A stretch of DNA of 64,000 bases from NCBI RefSeq assembly GCF_034521165.1, contig NZ_JAXHMV010000012.1, positions 129,731-193,730 of the forward strand, written 5' to 3'. Made by a program: the position numbers and the translations under genes. Of the stretch, positions 9,225 to 18,111 are shown piece by piece; position 1 is the first letter of the stretch; every line of letters begins with the position of its first letter. The notes below the pieces were generated by a model that was not told where the DNA came from, made no database searches, and saw only the letters and a list, made by a program, of their open reading frames with translations. The DNA comes from Thiohalophilus sp. GTDB lineage: Bacteria; Pseudomonadota; Gammaproteobacteria; UBA6429; Thiohalophilaceae.

Positions 9225-10562
9225 ATGAGTGATGATTTCAACAAGAAGCGTCGTAACTTTCTCAAGTCAACGGCAGCACTCGGTGTCGCGGGTATGGCGC
9301 CAACCGTTTTTGTTCGCAATGCCTGGGCGCAGGATTTCGTCAATAACCCCGGCAAAGCCGCGGCGATCACCCTGGGCTTTAATGTTCCGCAGACCGGGCC
9401 TTATGCCGATGAGGGGGCTGACGAGTTGCGCGCCTTCAAGCTGGCCGTCAAACACCTCAACGGTGAAGGCGACGGCGGTATGCTCAATACCATGAAACCG
9501 ATGGCCCTGCAGGGCAACGGTATCCTGGGCAAGAAGGTCAATTATGTGACCGGCGATACCCAGACCAAGTCGGACGCGGCACGTGCCTCGGCCAAGCGCA
9601 TGATCGAAAAAGACGGCGCCCTGATGATCAGCGGTGGTTCCTCGTCGGGCGTGGCCGTTGCGGTACAGTCGCTGTGTCACGAGGCCGGGGTGATGTTCAT
9701 GGCCGGTCTGACCCATTCCAATGACACCACCGGCAAGGACAAGCGTAAATACGGCTTCCGTCATTTCTTCAATGCCTATATGTCCGGCCAATCCCTGGCA
9801 CCGGTGCTCGGGGAGCGTTATGGCACTGATCGCAAGGCCTACCATCTGACGGCCGACTATACCTGGGGCTGGACCCAGGAGGAGTCCATCAAGAACGCTA
9901 CCGAAGGGCTGGGCTGGCAGACGGTTGAAACCGTTCGCACGCCGCTGGGTGCCGGTGACTTCTCCCAGTACATTACCCCGGTGCTGGACTCCGGTGCGGA
10001 CGTGCTGATCCTCAACCACTACGGCAAGGACATGGTCAACTCCCTGACCCAGGCCGTGCAGTTCGGTCTGCGCGACAAGCAGGTCAACGGTAAGGACTTC
10101 CAGATCGTGGTCCCGCTGTTCTCACGTCTGATGGCACAGGGTGCCGGCGAGAACATCAAGGGGATCCTTGGCAGTACTAACTGGAACTGGGCGTTGCAGG
10201 ACGCGGCTTCACAGGCCTTCGTCAAGTCCTTCGGCCAGGAGTATGGCTTTCCGCCCTCGCAGGCGGCGCATACCTGCTATGTGCAGACCTTGCTGTATGC
10301 CAATGCCGTGGAAACCGCGGGCACCTTCTATCCCTGTGAGGTGATCAGTGCGCTGGAGGACTTCCAGTTCGACGGCCTGGGCAACGGCCCGACGCTGTAT
10401 CGTGGTGCTGACCATCAGTGCTTCAAGCCGGTGCTGGTGGTAGAGGGTAACGATAACCCCTCCAACCAGTTCGACCTGTTGAAGGTGGTCAAACAGGTAC
10501 CGACCGAGCAGGTCATGTACGATCCCTCCATCTTCGGCGGGGAACTGGGTAGCTGCAAATAA
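9225..10562 (+). CDS. ABC transporter periplasmic substrate-binding protein (LivK/HAAT type, Tat signal)
   Basis: A 445-residue type I periplasmic binding protein of the branched-chain amino acid/amide (HAAT) group. The N-terminus has a twin-arginine-like signal (KKRRNFLKSTAALGVAGM) with probable cleavage after NAWA. The mature domain starts TLGFNVPQTGPYADEG and contains the ligand-pocket loop ISGGSSSGVAVAVQ. ATG 9225 was chosen because GGAGGAG precedes it by about ten bases and the Tat motif follows at once. It heads an operon with two permeases and two ATPases. The ligand cannot be read from sequence; the adjacent ScfR-type regulator makes a short organic acid or amide plausible (inference). 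Confidence 0.9.
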   Translation: MSDDFNKKRRNFLKSTAALGVAGMAPTVFVRNAWAQDFVNNPGKAAAITLGFNVPQTGPYADEGADELRAFKLAVKHLNGEGDGGMLNTMKPMALQGNGILGKKVNYVTGDTQTKSDAARASAKRMIEKDGALMISGGSSSGVAVAVQSLCHEAGVMFMAGLTHSNDTTGKDKRKYGFRHFFNAYMSGQSLAPVLGERYGTDRKAYHLTADYTWGWTQEESIKNATEGLGWQTVETVRTPLGAGDFSQYITPVLDSGADVLILNHYGKDMVNSLTQAVQFGLRDKQVNGKDFQIVVPLFSRLMAQGAGENIKGILGSTNWNWALQDAASQAFVKSFGQEYGFPPSQAAHTCYVQTLLYANAVETAGTFYPCEVISALEDFQFDGLGNGPTLYRGADHQCFKPVLVVEGNDNPSNQFDLLKVVKQVPTEQVMYDPSIFGGELGSCK

Positions 10563-10685
10563 AACGTTTGCGGTCTTACCCCGAGGCACCGGCCCGATTT
10601 GCGGGCCGGTGTCTGATTATTTGCGACCTGCCGGTATAAGCCGACAGGTCATCGTTGTCAGCTTAACGAAATCGGTAAATGTAAC

Positions 10686-11702
10686 GTGGATGCATTTGTA
10701 CTGCAGATCCTCAATGGCCTGGACAAGGGTAGTGCGTATGCCCTGATCGCACTGGGGCTGACTCTGGTATTTGGCAGTCTGGGTGTGGTTAACTTTGCCC
10801 ATGGCGCCAAATTCACCCTCGGCGCCTTTTGCGCGGTCAGCTTCCAGCAGCTGTTGACCATCTCCAGGAAGGTAAAGGACGAGAGCGTCACCTTCTTCGA
10901 TGCCTACAAGGAAGTCCCCTACCTGGAGATCTGGTGGGGCGATACCGGCAGCATGATTATCGACTGGGCGGTGCCCCTGTCGATTTTTCTGGCTATACCG
11001 GTCATGTTGCTGATCGGTCTGGTGCTTGAGCGTGGTCTGTATCAGTTCTTTTACAAGCGCACGCATGCCGAACAGATCCTGGTGACCTTCGGTCTGGCCA
11101 TCGTGATACAGGAGGTCATCAAGACCTTTTACGGTGCCAACCCCATTCCCACCCCGGCACCGGAAATGTTGTCGGGTACCGCGCCGATTGGTGTCTGGCT
11201 GGGCCTTGGGGAATCGGTGGCCTATCCGTACTGGCGGCTGGTGTACTTCCTGTTTTCCCTGCTGGTTATCGGGCTGGTATTTGCTTTTCTGCGCTATACC
11301 ACTTTTGGCATGGTGGTGCGTGCCGGCATGTCGGATCGGGAGACGGTCAGCCTGCTGGGGCTCAACGTGGAGCGACGATTTACCATATTATTCGGTATTG
11401 CCTCGGTGGTGGCCGGCCTGGCCGGGGTGATGTATACACCCATCGTGCCACCGGACTATCACATGGGCATGGAGTTTCTGGTGCTGTCCTTCGTTGTGGT
11501 GGTAGTGGGCGGCATGGGCTCCCTGCCCGGGGCGGTAGCAGCCGGTTTTCTGCTGGGCATTCTCCAGTCCTTTGCCTCCATGAACGAGATCAAGTCGGTG
11601 TTACCCGGCCTGGATCAAATCATTGTGTATTTAATTGCCGTAATTGTGCTTCTGGTTCGCCCACGCGGGTTGATGGGCCAGAAAGGTGTAATGGAGGAAT
11701 AA
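10686..11702 (+). CDS. ABC transporter permease, LivH type
   Basis: A 338-residue inner-membrane permease with LivH features: GLDKGSAYALIALGLTLVFGS at the N-terminus, NFAHGA, and the late loop VVVVGGMGSLPGA that contacts the ATPase. An insert around residues 60-95 (including FFDAYKEVPYLEIWW) is longer than in classic LivH. GTG 10686 is the first start and follows a gap of about 120 bp after the binding-protein gene. It pairs with the LivM-type permease whose start lies three bases after this stop. Confidence 0.88.
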   Translation: MDAFVLQILNGLDKGSAYALIALGLTLVFGSLGVVNFAHGAKFTLGAFCAVSFQQLLTISRKVKDESVTFFDAYKEVPYLEIWWGDTGSMIIDWAVPLSIFLAIPVMLLIGLVLERGLYQFFYKRTHAEQILVTFGLAIVIQEVIKTFYGANPIPTPAPEMLSGTAPIGVWLGLGESVAYPYWRLVYFLFSLLVIGLVFAFLRYTTFGMVVRAGMSDRETVSLLGLNVERRFTILFGIASVVAGLAGVMYTPIVPPDYHMGMEFLVLSFVVVVVGGMGSLPGAVAAGFLLGILQSFASMNEIKSVLPGLDQIIVYLIAVIVLLVRPRGLMGQKGVMEE

Positions 11703-11705
11703 GCG

Positions 11706-12848
11706 GTGAAGATGTTCAGTCTTTCACGTAATGACAGGTTGTTGATGCTGGGCTTCACCGCCGTGGTTTTGCTGGCGCCGTTGTGGTTACAACCCTTCGG
11801 TGCGGGTTATCCCGATCTGCTGCAGAAGTTTGCCATCTTCGGGCTGTTTGCGATCGGCTATAATATTCTGTTCGGCCTGACCGGTTACCTGTCCTTCGGT
11901 CACGCGGCTTTTCTCGGGGTAGGCTCCTACACGGCGGTATGGTCGTTCAAGCTGCTCTCGCTGAATGTTATTCCGGCGGTGATCCTGGCCACCCTGCTGG
12001 CCGGGCTGTTTGCGGTGGTGATCGGCTTTCTCAGTCTGCGCCGCAGTGGCATCTATTTTGCCATCCTCACTCTGGCCTTCGCGCAGATGAGTTACAAACT
12101 GGCCTATTCGGTATTGACTCCCATTACCAATGGTGAAACCGGACTGCGCGTGCTGCGCGACGATCCGCGGATCATCGACAACATGCTGGGTACTGCTCAT
12201 GATGGTTCACCCATCGGTTCGCTGTTTGGCATCGGCATGCAGGGTTATCCGGCCTTTTATTTTTCGGCGGTGATGTTGATTTTAGGATTTTATCTTTCGG
12301 TATTGATCTTCCGCTCACCCTTCGGTCTCAAGCTGCGTGCGATCAAATCCAATCAAAGCCGCATGCAGTACACCGGCTACAACACCCGGCCGTATCTGCT
12401 GTGGGCGTTTGTCATCTCCGGCATGTATGCCGGGATGGCCGGCTCGCTGCTGGCCGTGACCGATCCCCTGGCCGGAGCCGAGCGCATGCAGTGGACCGCC
12501 TCCGGTGAAGTGGTGTTGATGACCATCCTCGGTGGAACGGGAACCCTGCTCGGCCCGATCATCGGTGCGGCTTTGATTAAATACTCGGAAAATATCTTTT
12601 CCGCATTCAATGAGTCCGCCTTGCACGAGGCTTTCTCGTTCCTGCCGGGCTTTATCGAGAATTTCCTTGTCACCATCGTTCACCCCTTTGTTGGCGAAGG
12701 CTGGCATCTGACACTCGGTGCGCTGTTCATGATTATCGTGATCTTTTTGCCCGGGGGGCTGATGGATGGTCTGTCACGTATCGCCAGACGCTGGCGAGCG
12801 AGAAAACATGGGTCCGATGAAGCGGACAGCTCACAGGTGGAGGACTGA
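11706..12848 (+). CDS. ABC transporter permease, LivM type
   Basis: A 380-residue permease with the LivM hallmarks ILFGLTGYLSFGHAAFLGVG, the gating region LSLRRSGIYFAILTLAFAQ, RAIKSNQSRMQYTGYN and the C-terminal TILGGTGTLLGP. The hydrophobic profile gives eight to ten helices, and the C-terminal tail is cytoplasmic and charged. The start codon is GTG three bases after the previous stop. It forms the second half of the membrane channel with the 10686-11702 product. Confidence 0.89.
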   Translation: MKMFSLSRNDRLLMLGFTAVVLLAPLWLQPFGAGYPDLLQKFAIFGLFAIGYNILFGLTGYLSFGHAAFLGVGSYTAVWSFKLLSLNVIPAVILATLLAGLFAVVIGFLSLRRSGIYFAILTLAFAQMSYKLAYSVLTPITNGETGLRVLRDDPRIIDNMLGTAHDGSPIGSLFGIGMQGYPAFYFSAVMLILGFYLSVLIFRSPFGLKLRAIKSNQSRMQYTGYNTRPYLLWAFVISGMYAGMAGSLLAVTDPLAGAERMQWTASGEVVLMTILGGTGTLLGPIIGAALIKYSENIFSAFNESALHEAFSFLPGFIENFLVTIVHPFVGEGWHLTLGALFMIIVIFLPGGLMDGLSRIARRWRARKHGSDEADSSQVED

Positions 12849-12851
12849 CCC

Positions 12852-13619
12852 ATGGCATCGGATATCGTTTTAAACATTGCCTACGTGGACAAGAGCTTCA
12901 GCGGGCTGCATGCCCTGAAAGATGTCAATCTGCAAGTGGAAAAAGGCAAGACCCACGCCATTATCGGCCCCAACGGGGCCGGCAAGTCCACCCTGTTGAA
13001 TGTCTGTATCGGTCGGCTGGCACCGGATCGCGGTACCGTGACATTTAACGGCGAGGTCATTACCGGCAAATCCGCTCACGAGATCAATCAGGCCGGGGTA
13101 GTACGGGTGTTTCAAACGCCGGAGATCTTCCACGATCTGACGGTACTGGAGAATGTGATGATTCCGGCGCTGGCCAGACGCGATGGCTCGTTCAAACTCA
13201 ATCCGTTTGTGCGCATGGATGCCGAAACCGATATCCTGCACGAGTCGGAGCAGGCCCTCAAGGAGATGAACCTGCTCGAGAAAAAGCACATGCACGCGGC
13301 CACCATGTCGCGCGGCGACAAGCGTCGCCTGGAACTGGCCATGGGCCTGGTGCAGCACCCGCTACTGTTTTTGCTGGATGAGCCCACTGCCGGCATGTCG
13401 CGCGCCGACACCAATGCGACCATCGCCTCTTTGCAGCACATCAAGGAGCGGGGGATGACCAAGGTGATCATCGAGCACGACATGCAGGTGGTGTTTTCCC
13501 TGGCGGACAAGATCTCGGTACTGGCACAGGGCCAGATTATCGCCGAAGGAACACCGGATGAGATCCGTGGCAACCCCAGGGTCCAGGAAGCCTATCTGGG
13601 AGGTACCCACAATGAGTAA
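12852..13619 (+). CDS. ABC transporter ATP-binding protein, LivG type
   Basis: A 255-residue ATPase with Walker A GPNGAGKST, a Q-loop region in VVRVFQTPEIF, Walker B LLFLLDEPTAGMS and switch His in IIEHDM. The signature region reads MSRGDKRRLELAMG, where SRGDK replaces the usual SxGxQ, a variation seen in some HAAT ATPases. The start is three bases after the LivM-type stop. It powers uptake together with the LivF-type ATPase, whose start codon overlaps its end. Confidence 0.89.
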   Translation: MASDIVLNIAYVDKSFSGLHALKDVNLQVEKGKTHAIIGPNGAGKSTLLNVCIGRLAPDRGTVTFNGEVITGKSAHEINQAGVVRVFQTPEIFHDLTVLENVMIPALARRDGSFKLNPFVRMDAETDILHESEQALKEMNLLEKKHMHAATMSRGDKRRLELAMGLVQHPLLFLLDEPTAGMSRADTNATIASLQHIKERGMTKVIIEHDMQVVFSLADKISVLAQGQIIAEGTPDEIRGNPRVQEAYLGGTHNE

Positions 13620-14364
13620 ACAGGCTGAAAAACATACCGTTCGCGGTACCGGCTCCGATCCGGCCTTTTTCTCCTGCTGGAACCTGCATGCGTATTACGG
13701 CGAAAGCTATATCGTGCAGGGGGTCAACTTCGATGTGCGCGAAGGGGAAATCGTCGCGCTGCTGGGGCGTAATGGGGCGGGCAAAACCTCGACACTGCGC
13801 AGCATCGCACAGATCGGTTCCCCTCAGCTGCGTCATGGTGAAGTCTGGCTGGATCACCAGCCCCTGCATACCATGAAGTCCTATCAGGCGGCGCAGGCCG
13901 GTGTGGGCCTGGTGCCGGAGGACCGGCGCATTATTCCCGGTTTTACGGTGGAGGAGAACCTCAAACTGGCGCAAATTGCCAAACCCGTTGGCTGGTCGCT
14001 GGAGCGTATCTACGATCATTTTCCGCGTCTCGGCGAGCGTCGTCATCAGGAGGGCACCACGCTCTCCGGTGGTGAACAGCAGATGCTGTCAGTCGCTCGT
14101 GCTCTGGCCCGCGACATCAAGCTGCTATTGCTCGATGAGCCCTACGAAGGGTTGGCGCCGGTCATCGTCAAGGAAATCGAAAAGATCGTCCAGAGTATCA
14201 AGGAACTGGGCATTACCACCATCATTGTGGAGCAAAATGCCATTGCCGCACTGGAGCTGGCCGATCGGGCAGTCATTCTTGATATGGGGCAGGTCGTATT
14301 CGATGGCTCGGCCCAGGAGGTACTGGATAATACCGAACTGCGTCATCAGTATCTTGCGCTTTAA
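13612..14364 (+). CDS. ABC transporter ATP-binding protein, LivF type
   Basis: A 250-residue ATPase with Walker A GRNGAGKTS, signature TLSGGEQQMLSVARAL, Walker B LLLLDEPYEGLAP and the switch region IIVEQN. ATG 13612 was chosen over an upstream in-frame ATG at 13558: it overlaps the end of the preceding gene as ATGAGTAA and follows a GGGAGG ribosome-binding site, the usual coupling. It is the last gene of the transporter operon and is followed by a strong terminator. Confidence 0.89.
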   Translation: MSKQAEKHTVRGTGSDPAFFSCWNLHAYYGESYIVQGVNFDVREGEIVALLGRNGAGKTSTLRSIAQIGSPQLRHGEVWLDHQPLHTMKSYQAAQAGVGLVPEDRRIIPGFTVEENLKLAQIAKPVGWSLERIYDHFPRLGERRHQEGTTLSGGEQQMLSVARALARDIKLLLLDEPYEGLAPVIVKEIEKIVQSIKELGITTIIVEQNAIAALELADRAVILDMGQVVFDGSAQEVLDNTELRHQYLAL

Positions 14365-14409
14365 AAGGCGTTATTGAAACGGTTGTTGCCGCGACCGACT
14401 GAGGATAGA

Positions 14410-14436
14410 AAAAAGCCCCGCATTGCGGGGCTTTTT
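14410..14436. terminator. Bidirectional intrinsic terminator
   Basis: The stem AAAAAGCCCCGCA / TGCGGGGCTTTTT has a tiny loop and A/T tracts on both sides. It ends the plus-strand transporter operon and, read the other way, the minus-strand isomerase gene that stops four bases later. Confidence 0.9.
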
Positions 14437-14439
14437 GGT

Positions 14440-15240
14440 TTACTTGATTTCGACGTTGGCGTCTTGTCGAAGCTGGATAACATATTGCTGGATGAGCTGG
14501 TTGCCTTTCATGCTGCGCAGCTGCTCCTTGACTTCTTCGAACTTGGGCGGAGTGACCTTGCGTTCGTCTTCCAGCTTGATGACGTGCCAGCCGAACTGGG
14601 TCTTGACCGGGGTTTTGCTGTAGCTGCCTTTATCCATCCTGGCCACGGCCTGAGTGAAGGGCGGGACCATCTGATTGGCGTTGAACCAGCCAAGGTCGCC
14701 GCCGTTTTTGGCAGTGGGCCCGGTGGATTTGGCCTTGGCGACATCGGCAAATACCGCGCCGCTGTCCAGTTCCTTGATGACGTCTTTGGCCTCTTGCTCG
14801 CTTTTGAGCAGGATGTGACTGGCCTTGTACTCTTTCGCATTGCTGGCGGAAACACGCTGTTCATATTCCTTTTTGAGCTCGTCTTCGCTGATCGGGCTGC
14901 TCTGGGCCTGTTTCTGGATCAGGGCCTGGATCAACGCGTCGGCTTCCAGCTGCTTGATGCGAAAAGCGATGTCCGGGTTTTGATGCAGCTTCTGTTCTTT
15001 GGCTTCCTGCAACAGCAGTTGACGGTTAACCAGCTCATTGATCAACGCTTCGCGATTGACCTGGCCGGATTGCCCGTCTTGTTGCTGGCTGCGGTATTTG
15101 AGATACCGCTCGTAGGTTTGCTGCGAGATCGGCTCGCCATTGACCACAGCGACCGGATCGGCCGCAAATGCTGTGCCACTGAATAACAGGGCGGCAGCGA
15201 TGAGCGCAAAGACGGATGAGCAGGTATTGGGTTTAAACAT
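14440..15240 (-). CDS. Periplasmic parvulin-type peptidyl-prolyl isomerase
   Basis: A 266-residue exported protein with a signal peptide (residues 1-26, cleavage near TAFA-AD), a SurA-like N-terminal helical chaperone part (VVNGEPISQQTYERYL), and one parvulin domain (about 135-235: ASHILLKSEQEAK, GGDLGWFNANQMVPPFTQA, FGWHVIKLEDER). It probably catalyses prolyl isomerisation and assists folding of envelope proteins. The single domain and length are closer to PpiC/PrsA-like proteins than to SurA. Genes downstream on the plus side are unrelated. Confidence 0.87.
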   Translation of the reverse strand: MFKPNTCSSVFALIAAALLFSGTAFAADPVAVVNGEPISQQTYERYLKYRSQQQDGQSGQVNREALINELVNRQLLLQEAKEQKLHQNPDIAFRIKQLEADALIQALIQKQAQSSPISEDELKKEYEQRVSASNAKEYKASHILLKSEQEAKDVIKELDSGAVFADVAKAKSTGPTAKNGGDLGWFNANQMVPPFTQAVARMDKGSYSKTPVKTQFGWHVIKLEDERKVTPPKFEEVKEQLRSMKGNQLIQQYVIQLRQDANVEIK

Positions 15241-15270
15241 AATCGAGATTCCTTAACTTGATGAATGTGG

Positions 15271-15570
15271 CTACGGAAACACCTTCTTAAAAGGCTTGAC
15301 GGTAACGGATTGATAGACGCCGGCGGCGACATAGGGATCGGCATCGGCCCACTGCCGGGCATCCTCCAGCGAGGCAAATTCAGCGACGATCAACGAGCCG
15401 CTGAAACCGGCCGGGCCGGGATCCTCGCTGTCGATGGCCGGATGCGGGCCGGCCAGAATCAGGCGCCCCTGATCCTTGAGCTGCTGCAGGCGCTCCACGT
15501 GTGCCGGGCGCGAGGCCAGACGTTGTTCCAGGCTGTTGTCGTTATCCTGGGCGATAATGGCGTATAACAT
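15271..15570 (-). CDS. yciI: YciI family protein
   Basis: A 99-residue ferredoxin-like-fold protein with the family elements LYAIIAQD near the start, RPAHVERLQQL, AGPHPA and the C-terminal FASLEDARQWADADPYVAAGVY. E. coli YciI is of unsettled biochemical role, with an active-site His/Asp pair related to muconolactone isomerases. The start codon touches the end of yciB, so the two are coupled as in E. coli, where yciI also neighbours yciA-yciB. Confidence 0.88.
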   Translation of the reverse strand: MLYAIIAQDNDNSLEQRLASRPAHVERLQQLKDQGRLILAGPHPAIDSEDPGPAGFSGSLIVAEFASLEDARQWADADPYVAAGVYQSVTVKPFKKVFP

Positions 15571-16259
15571 CAGGCGTCGTTACCCGGTTCGGTTGAGGTT
15601 GCCAGTTCGTCCTTGTTTTCTTCGTCCTTGACGTGCAAGGAGAGATAAACACCGAGGCCGATCAGAAAGACGACACTCAGGATTAGCATACCAAAAAGTT
15701 TGAAGTTGACCCAGATGGATTCCATGGATTTGGCCTGCCGGCACAGTTCCACCGCCGTGCCGCTATAGGTGGCGGCGCAGTTTTCCAGGTTGACTGCCTG
15801 TTCACTGGCGGCGATCAGGGCCTGTTCGGCCACGAAATAAAAGTTGGCCACATACAGGTTGGCGACCCCCAGTAACACCGAGAACAGGGCCATGCTGAAA
15901 TTGGCATTACGCCAGATGCGCGGCGGTACTTCGATGGCATGGCCCATCATACGCTGGATCAGCGGCTTTTCCCCGATGAACTGGCTGGCGATAAAGGCAA
16001 TGGCAAAGGCCCAGTAAACCGCGGTGGGCTTCCACATGATGAACGTCTTGTTCTGGAACAACAAGGTGGCGCCACCCAGTATGATGATCAGCCCCAGAGT
16101 CACCAGGTGCATGTTTTCGAACTTGCGATGGCGATACCAGTAAAACGCGTTCTGCAAAATCGAACCGGCAATCGCCACGGCGGTGGCCGGGTAAATGCCA
16201 TACAGCTTGTAGATGATGAAAAACAGCAGTATGGGGAAAAAATCAAACAGAAACTTCAT
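15570..16259 (-). CDS. yciB: Intracellular septation protein A family (YciB), with extra loop
   Basis: An inner-membrane protein of the IspA/YciB family, which supports envelope integrity and division-site synthesis. It begins MKFLFDFFPILLFFIIYKLYG and contains the typical FIMWKPTAVYWAFA and IGEKPLIQRMM segments. At 229 residues it is about 50 longer than E. coli YciB. The excess is a polar insert at about residues 145-178, carrying two cysteines (NCAATYS, LCRQAK), between two predicted helices, plus an acidic tail. Confidence 0.88.
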   Translation of the reverse strand: MKFLFDFFPILLFFIIYKLYGIYPATAVAIAGSILQNAFYWYRHRKFENMHLVTLGLIIILGGATLLFQNKTFIMWKPTAVYWAFAIAFIASQFIGEKPLIQRMMGHAIEVPPRIWRNANFSMALFSVLLGVANLYVANFYFVAEQALIAASEQAVNLENCAATYSGTAVELCRQAKSMESIWVNFKLFGMLILSVVFLIGLGVYLSLHVKDEENKDELATSTEPGNDA

Positions 16260-16296
16260 GGCAGTCCAGCGTTGAATGTCAGGAGAATGAGCAGGC

Positions 16297-17058
16297 TCAA
16301 TGCAGAGTCGGATTATTGGTCATTTGATAATATTTTTCCATGACTTCCCGCACATGACCCGGATAATCGATTGCCGCTACCTGTTCCATGCCCTCGCGGA
16401 AAAAAGTCGGGGCATCCTCGGGCAGGCGCAACAGGATCTGTTCGAAGACCGATTCCATAATGGCGGGATCGTGGGTCCGGGTGGCGACGATACCATGGTT
16501 GAGGTTGAGCATGCGCCAGGGACGCCCGGCATGGCTCTTGTCCTCGTCGGCCTTGACCTGCGGGGCGGCGGCATTGGCAATCTCATCCATAATGCCGCTT
16601 AACTCGGCAAGGAAGTCCTCATCCTGGGTCTGGTTGGCGATCCGTGACAGGGCATCCACCACGCTGCGCAGCTCCTGGAGGCTGCCGATGTTACGCGCGG
16701 TCCACAGGGCGATCGGGATCGATAACTCATCCAGCGTGACCTGTAACTCGTCCTGTTCCAGCAGGCGGGCCCATTCACTCAGCTCCGCCAGCCGGGAGAG
16801 ACCGTAATCGCCCAGCTGGCTGAGATCCTGCAACTTGTCGGGCAGGGCCTCGCGGGATTTGCCGTCAGTGGTGCCGTGGTACTGGGCATCGACATGCTGC
16901 ACCATTTGGGCAAACTGTTTGAGGTTCTCGCCAACGACCTGCGGCTTGTCCAGTTCGCTGTGTTCGATCGGGCTGTCGCGATACGCCTGGTCGAGCGCGG
17001 CGGTGACTTCCTCCACCACGTCGGCGAGGGCGTTGAGATCGATCTCGACAATGCTCAT
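16297..17058 (-). CDS. Conserved-looking hypothetical protein, helical and acidic
   Basis: A 253-residue soluble protein, no signal peptide or membrane helix, leucine- and glutamate-rich with predicted long helices. A tryptophan region (RPWRMLNLNHGIVATRTHDP) precedes a C-terminal segment (FFREGMEQVAAIDYPGHVREVMEKYY). I do not recognise a family. It starts a minus-strand group with yciB and yciI, 38 bp upstream of yciB. Base and codon use match its neighbours, and the frame has no good alternative. Confidence 0.72.
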   Translation of the reverse strand: MSIVEIDLNALADVVEEVTAALDQAYRDSPIEHSELDKPQVVGENLKQFAQMVQHVDAQYHGTTDGKSREALPDKLQDLSQLGDYGLSRLAELSEWARLLEQDELQVTLDELSIPIALWTARNIGSLQELRSVVDALSRIANQTQDEDFLAELSGIMDEIANAAAPQVKADEDKSHAGRPWRMLNLNHGIVATRTHDPAIMESVFEQILLRLPEDAPTFFREGMEQVAAIDYPGHVREVMEKYYQMTNNPTLH

Positions 17059-17250
17059 GGCTTTTGTTCACCGCGTTGTGGCAGGTATTGAATATCCAAA
17101 CTTTAACACAGGCACGGGCAGGCCTTCAGCCACGCCAGGCATGAGCCAAAATTGAGGGTCCCGTTTTCCCCGTCGGACACGTTACACTGGCACAAAACCG
17201 GAAATTACCGGATGATGGCCGGTCATCCAGCAGATCCCGATGCAGAAACC

Positions 17251-18111
17251 ATGACAGAGCGATTCGATTTACATACCCATTCCACCGCCTCCGACGGCAC
17301 CCTGAGTCCCGCCGAGCTGGTCGCCCGGGCGGCCGGGCGGGACATTGACCAGCTGGCGTTGACCGACCACGATACCACCGCCGGCCTTGAAGCGGCCCGG
17401 GTGGCGGCGCGTGAACAGGGCCTCAGGCTGATCCCCGGGATCGAGCTGTCGGTCAGCTGGGCGCACCAGACCCTGCATATTGTGGGCCTGCACATCGATC
17501 CCGGGCATCCCGCCATGCAGGGGGGTATTGCCCGGCAACTCGATTTTCGCCGCTGGCGGGCGGAGGAGATCGGCCGGCGGCTGGCCAAAGCCGGTATCGC
17601 CGGGGCCTATGACGGTGCCTGCGGCTATGCCGACGGGGAACTGGTGGGGCGCACGCATTTTGCCCGTTACCTGGTGGAACAGGGCCACGCGCGGGATCTG
17701 AAGCAGGTCTTCAAACGCTATCTGGTCAAGGGCAAGCCGGGCCATGTGCCTGGCGAGTGGGCAACCCTGGAGCAGGCCGTGGGCTGGATTCGCCAATCGG
17801 GCGGACTGGCGGTGATCGCGCATCCGGCCCGCTACAAGCTTAACGCCACGCGCCTGCGCCAGCTGCTGGGGGAATTTGGCGAACTGGGCGGCGCCGCGCT
17901 GGAGGTGGTCTCGGGCAGCCACAGCCGTGATGATATGCTGCGTTTCGGCCAGTTGAGCCAGACCTGGAGCCTGGCCGCCTCCAGCGGTTCCGACTACCAC
18001 GGTCCGGAAAATCCCTATCGGGATCTGGGCCGCCTGCCCGAGTTGCCGGCCGGTTGTCGTCCCGTCTGGGAGTCTGACGCCTGGGCTCGCTGCAGCGAGG
18101 TGGCGGCATGA
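17251..18111 (+). CDS. rnm: PHP-domain 5'-3' exoribonuclease RNase AM (YciV/TrpH family)
   Basis: A 286-residue PHP metallophosphoesterase. Metal ligands are visible in FDLHTHSTASDGTLSP, ALTDHDTTAG, PGIELSVSW, VIAHPARYK and SGSDYHGPE. E. coli YciV (RNase AM) removes 5' nucleotides from rRNAs and degrades short RNAs. ATG 17251 was chosen because the PHP motif follows directly; upstream in-frame sequence is not protein-like. The stop overlaps the start of yciO by four bases. The yciV-yciO order matches E. coli. Confidence 0.9.
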   Translation: MTERFDLHTHSTASDGTLSPAELVARAAGRDIDQLALTDHDTTAGLEAARVAAREQGLRLIPGIELSVSWAHQTLHIVGLHIDPGHPAMQGGIARQLDFRRWRAEEIGRRLAKAGIAGAYDGACGYADGELVGRTHFARYLVEQGHARDLKQVFKRYLVKGKPGHVPGEWATLEQAVGWIRQSGGLAVIAHPARYKLNATRLRQLLGEFGELGGAALEVVSGSHSRDDMLRFGQLSQTWSLAASSGSDYHGPENPYRDLGRLPELPAGCRPVWESDAWARCSEVAA

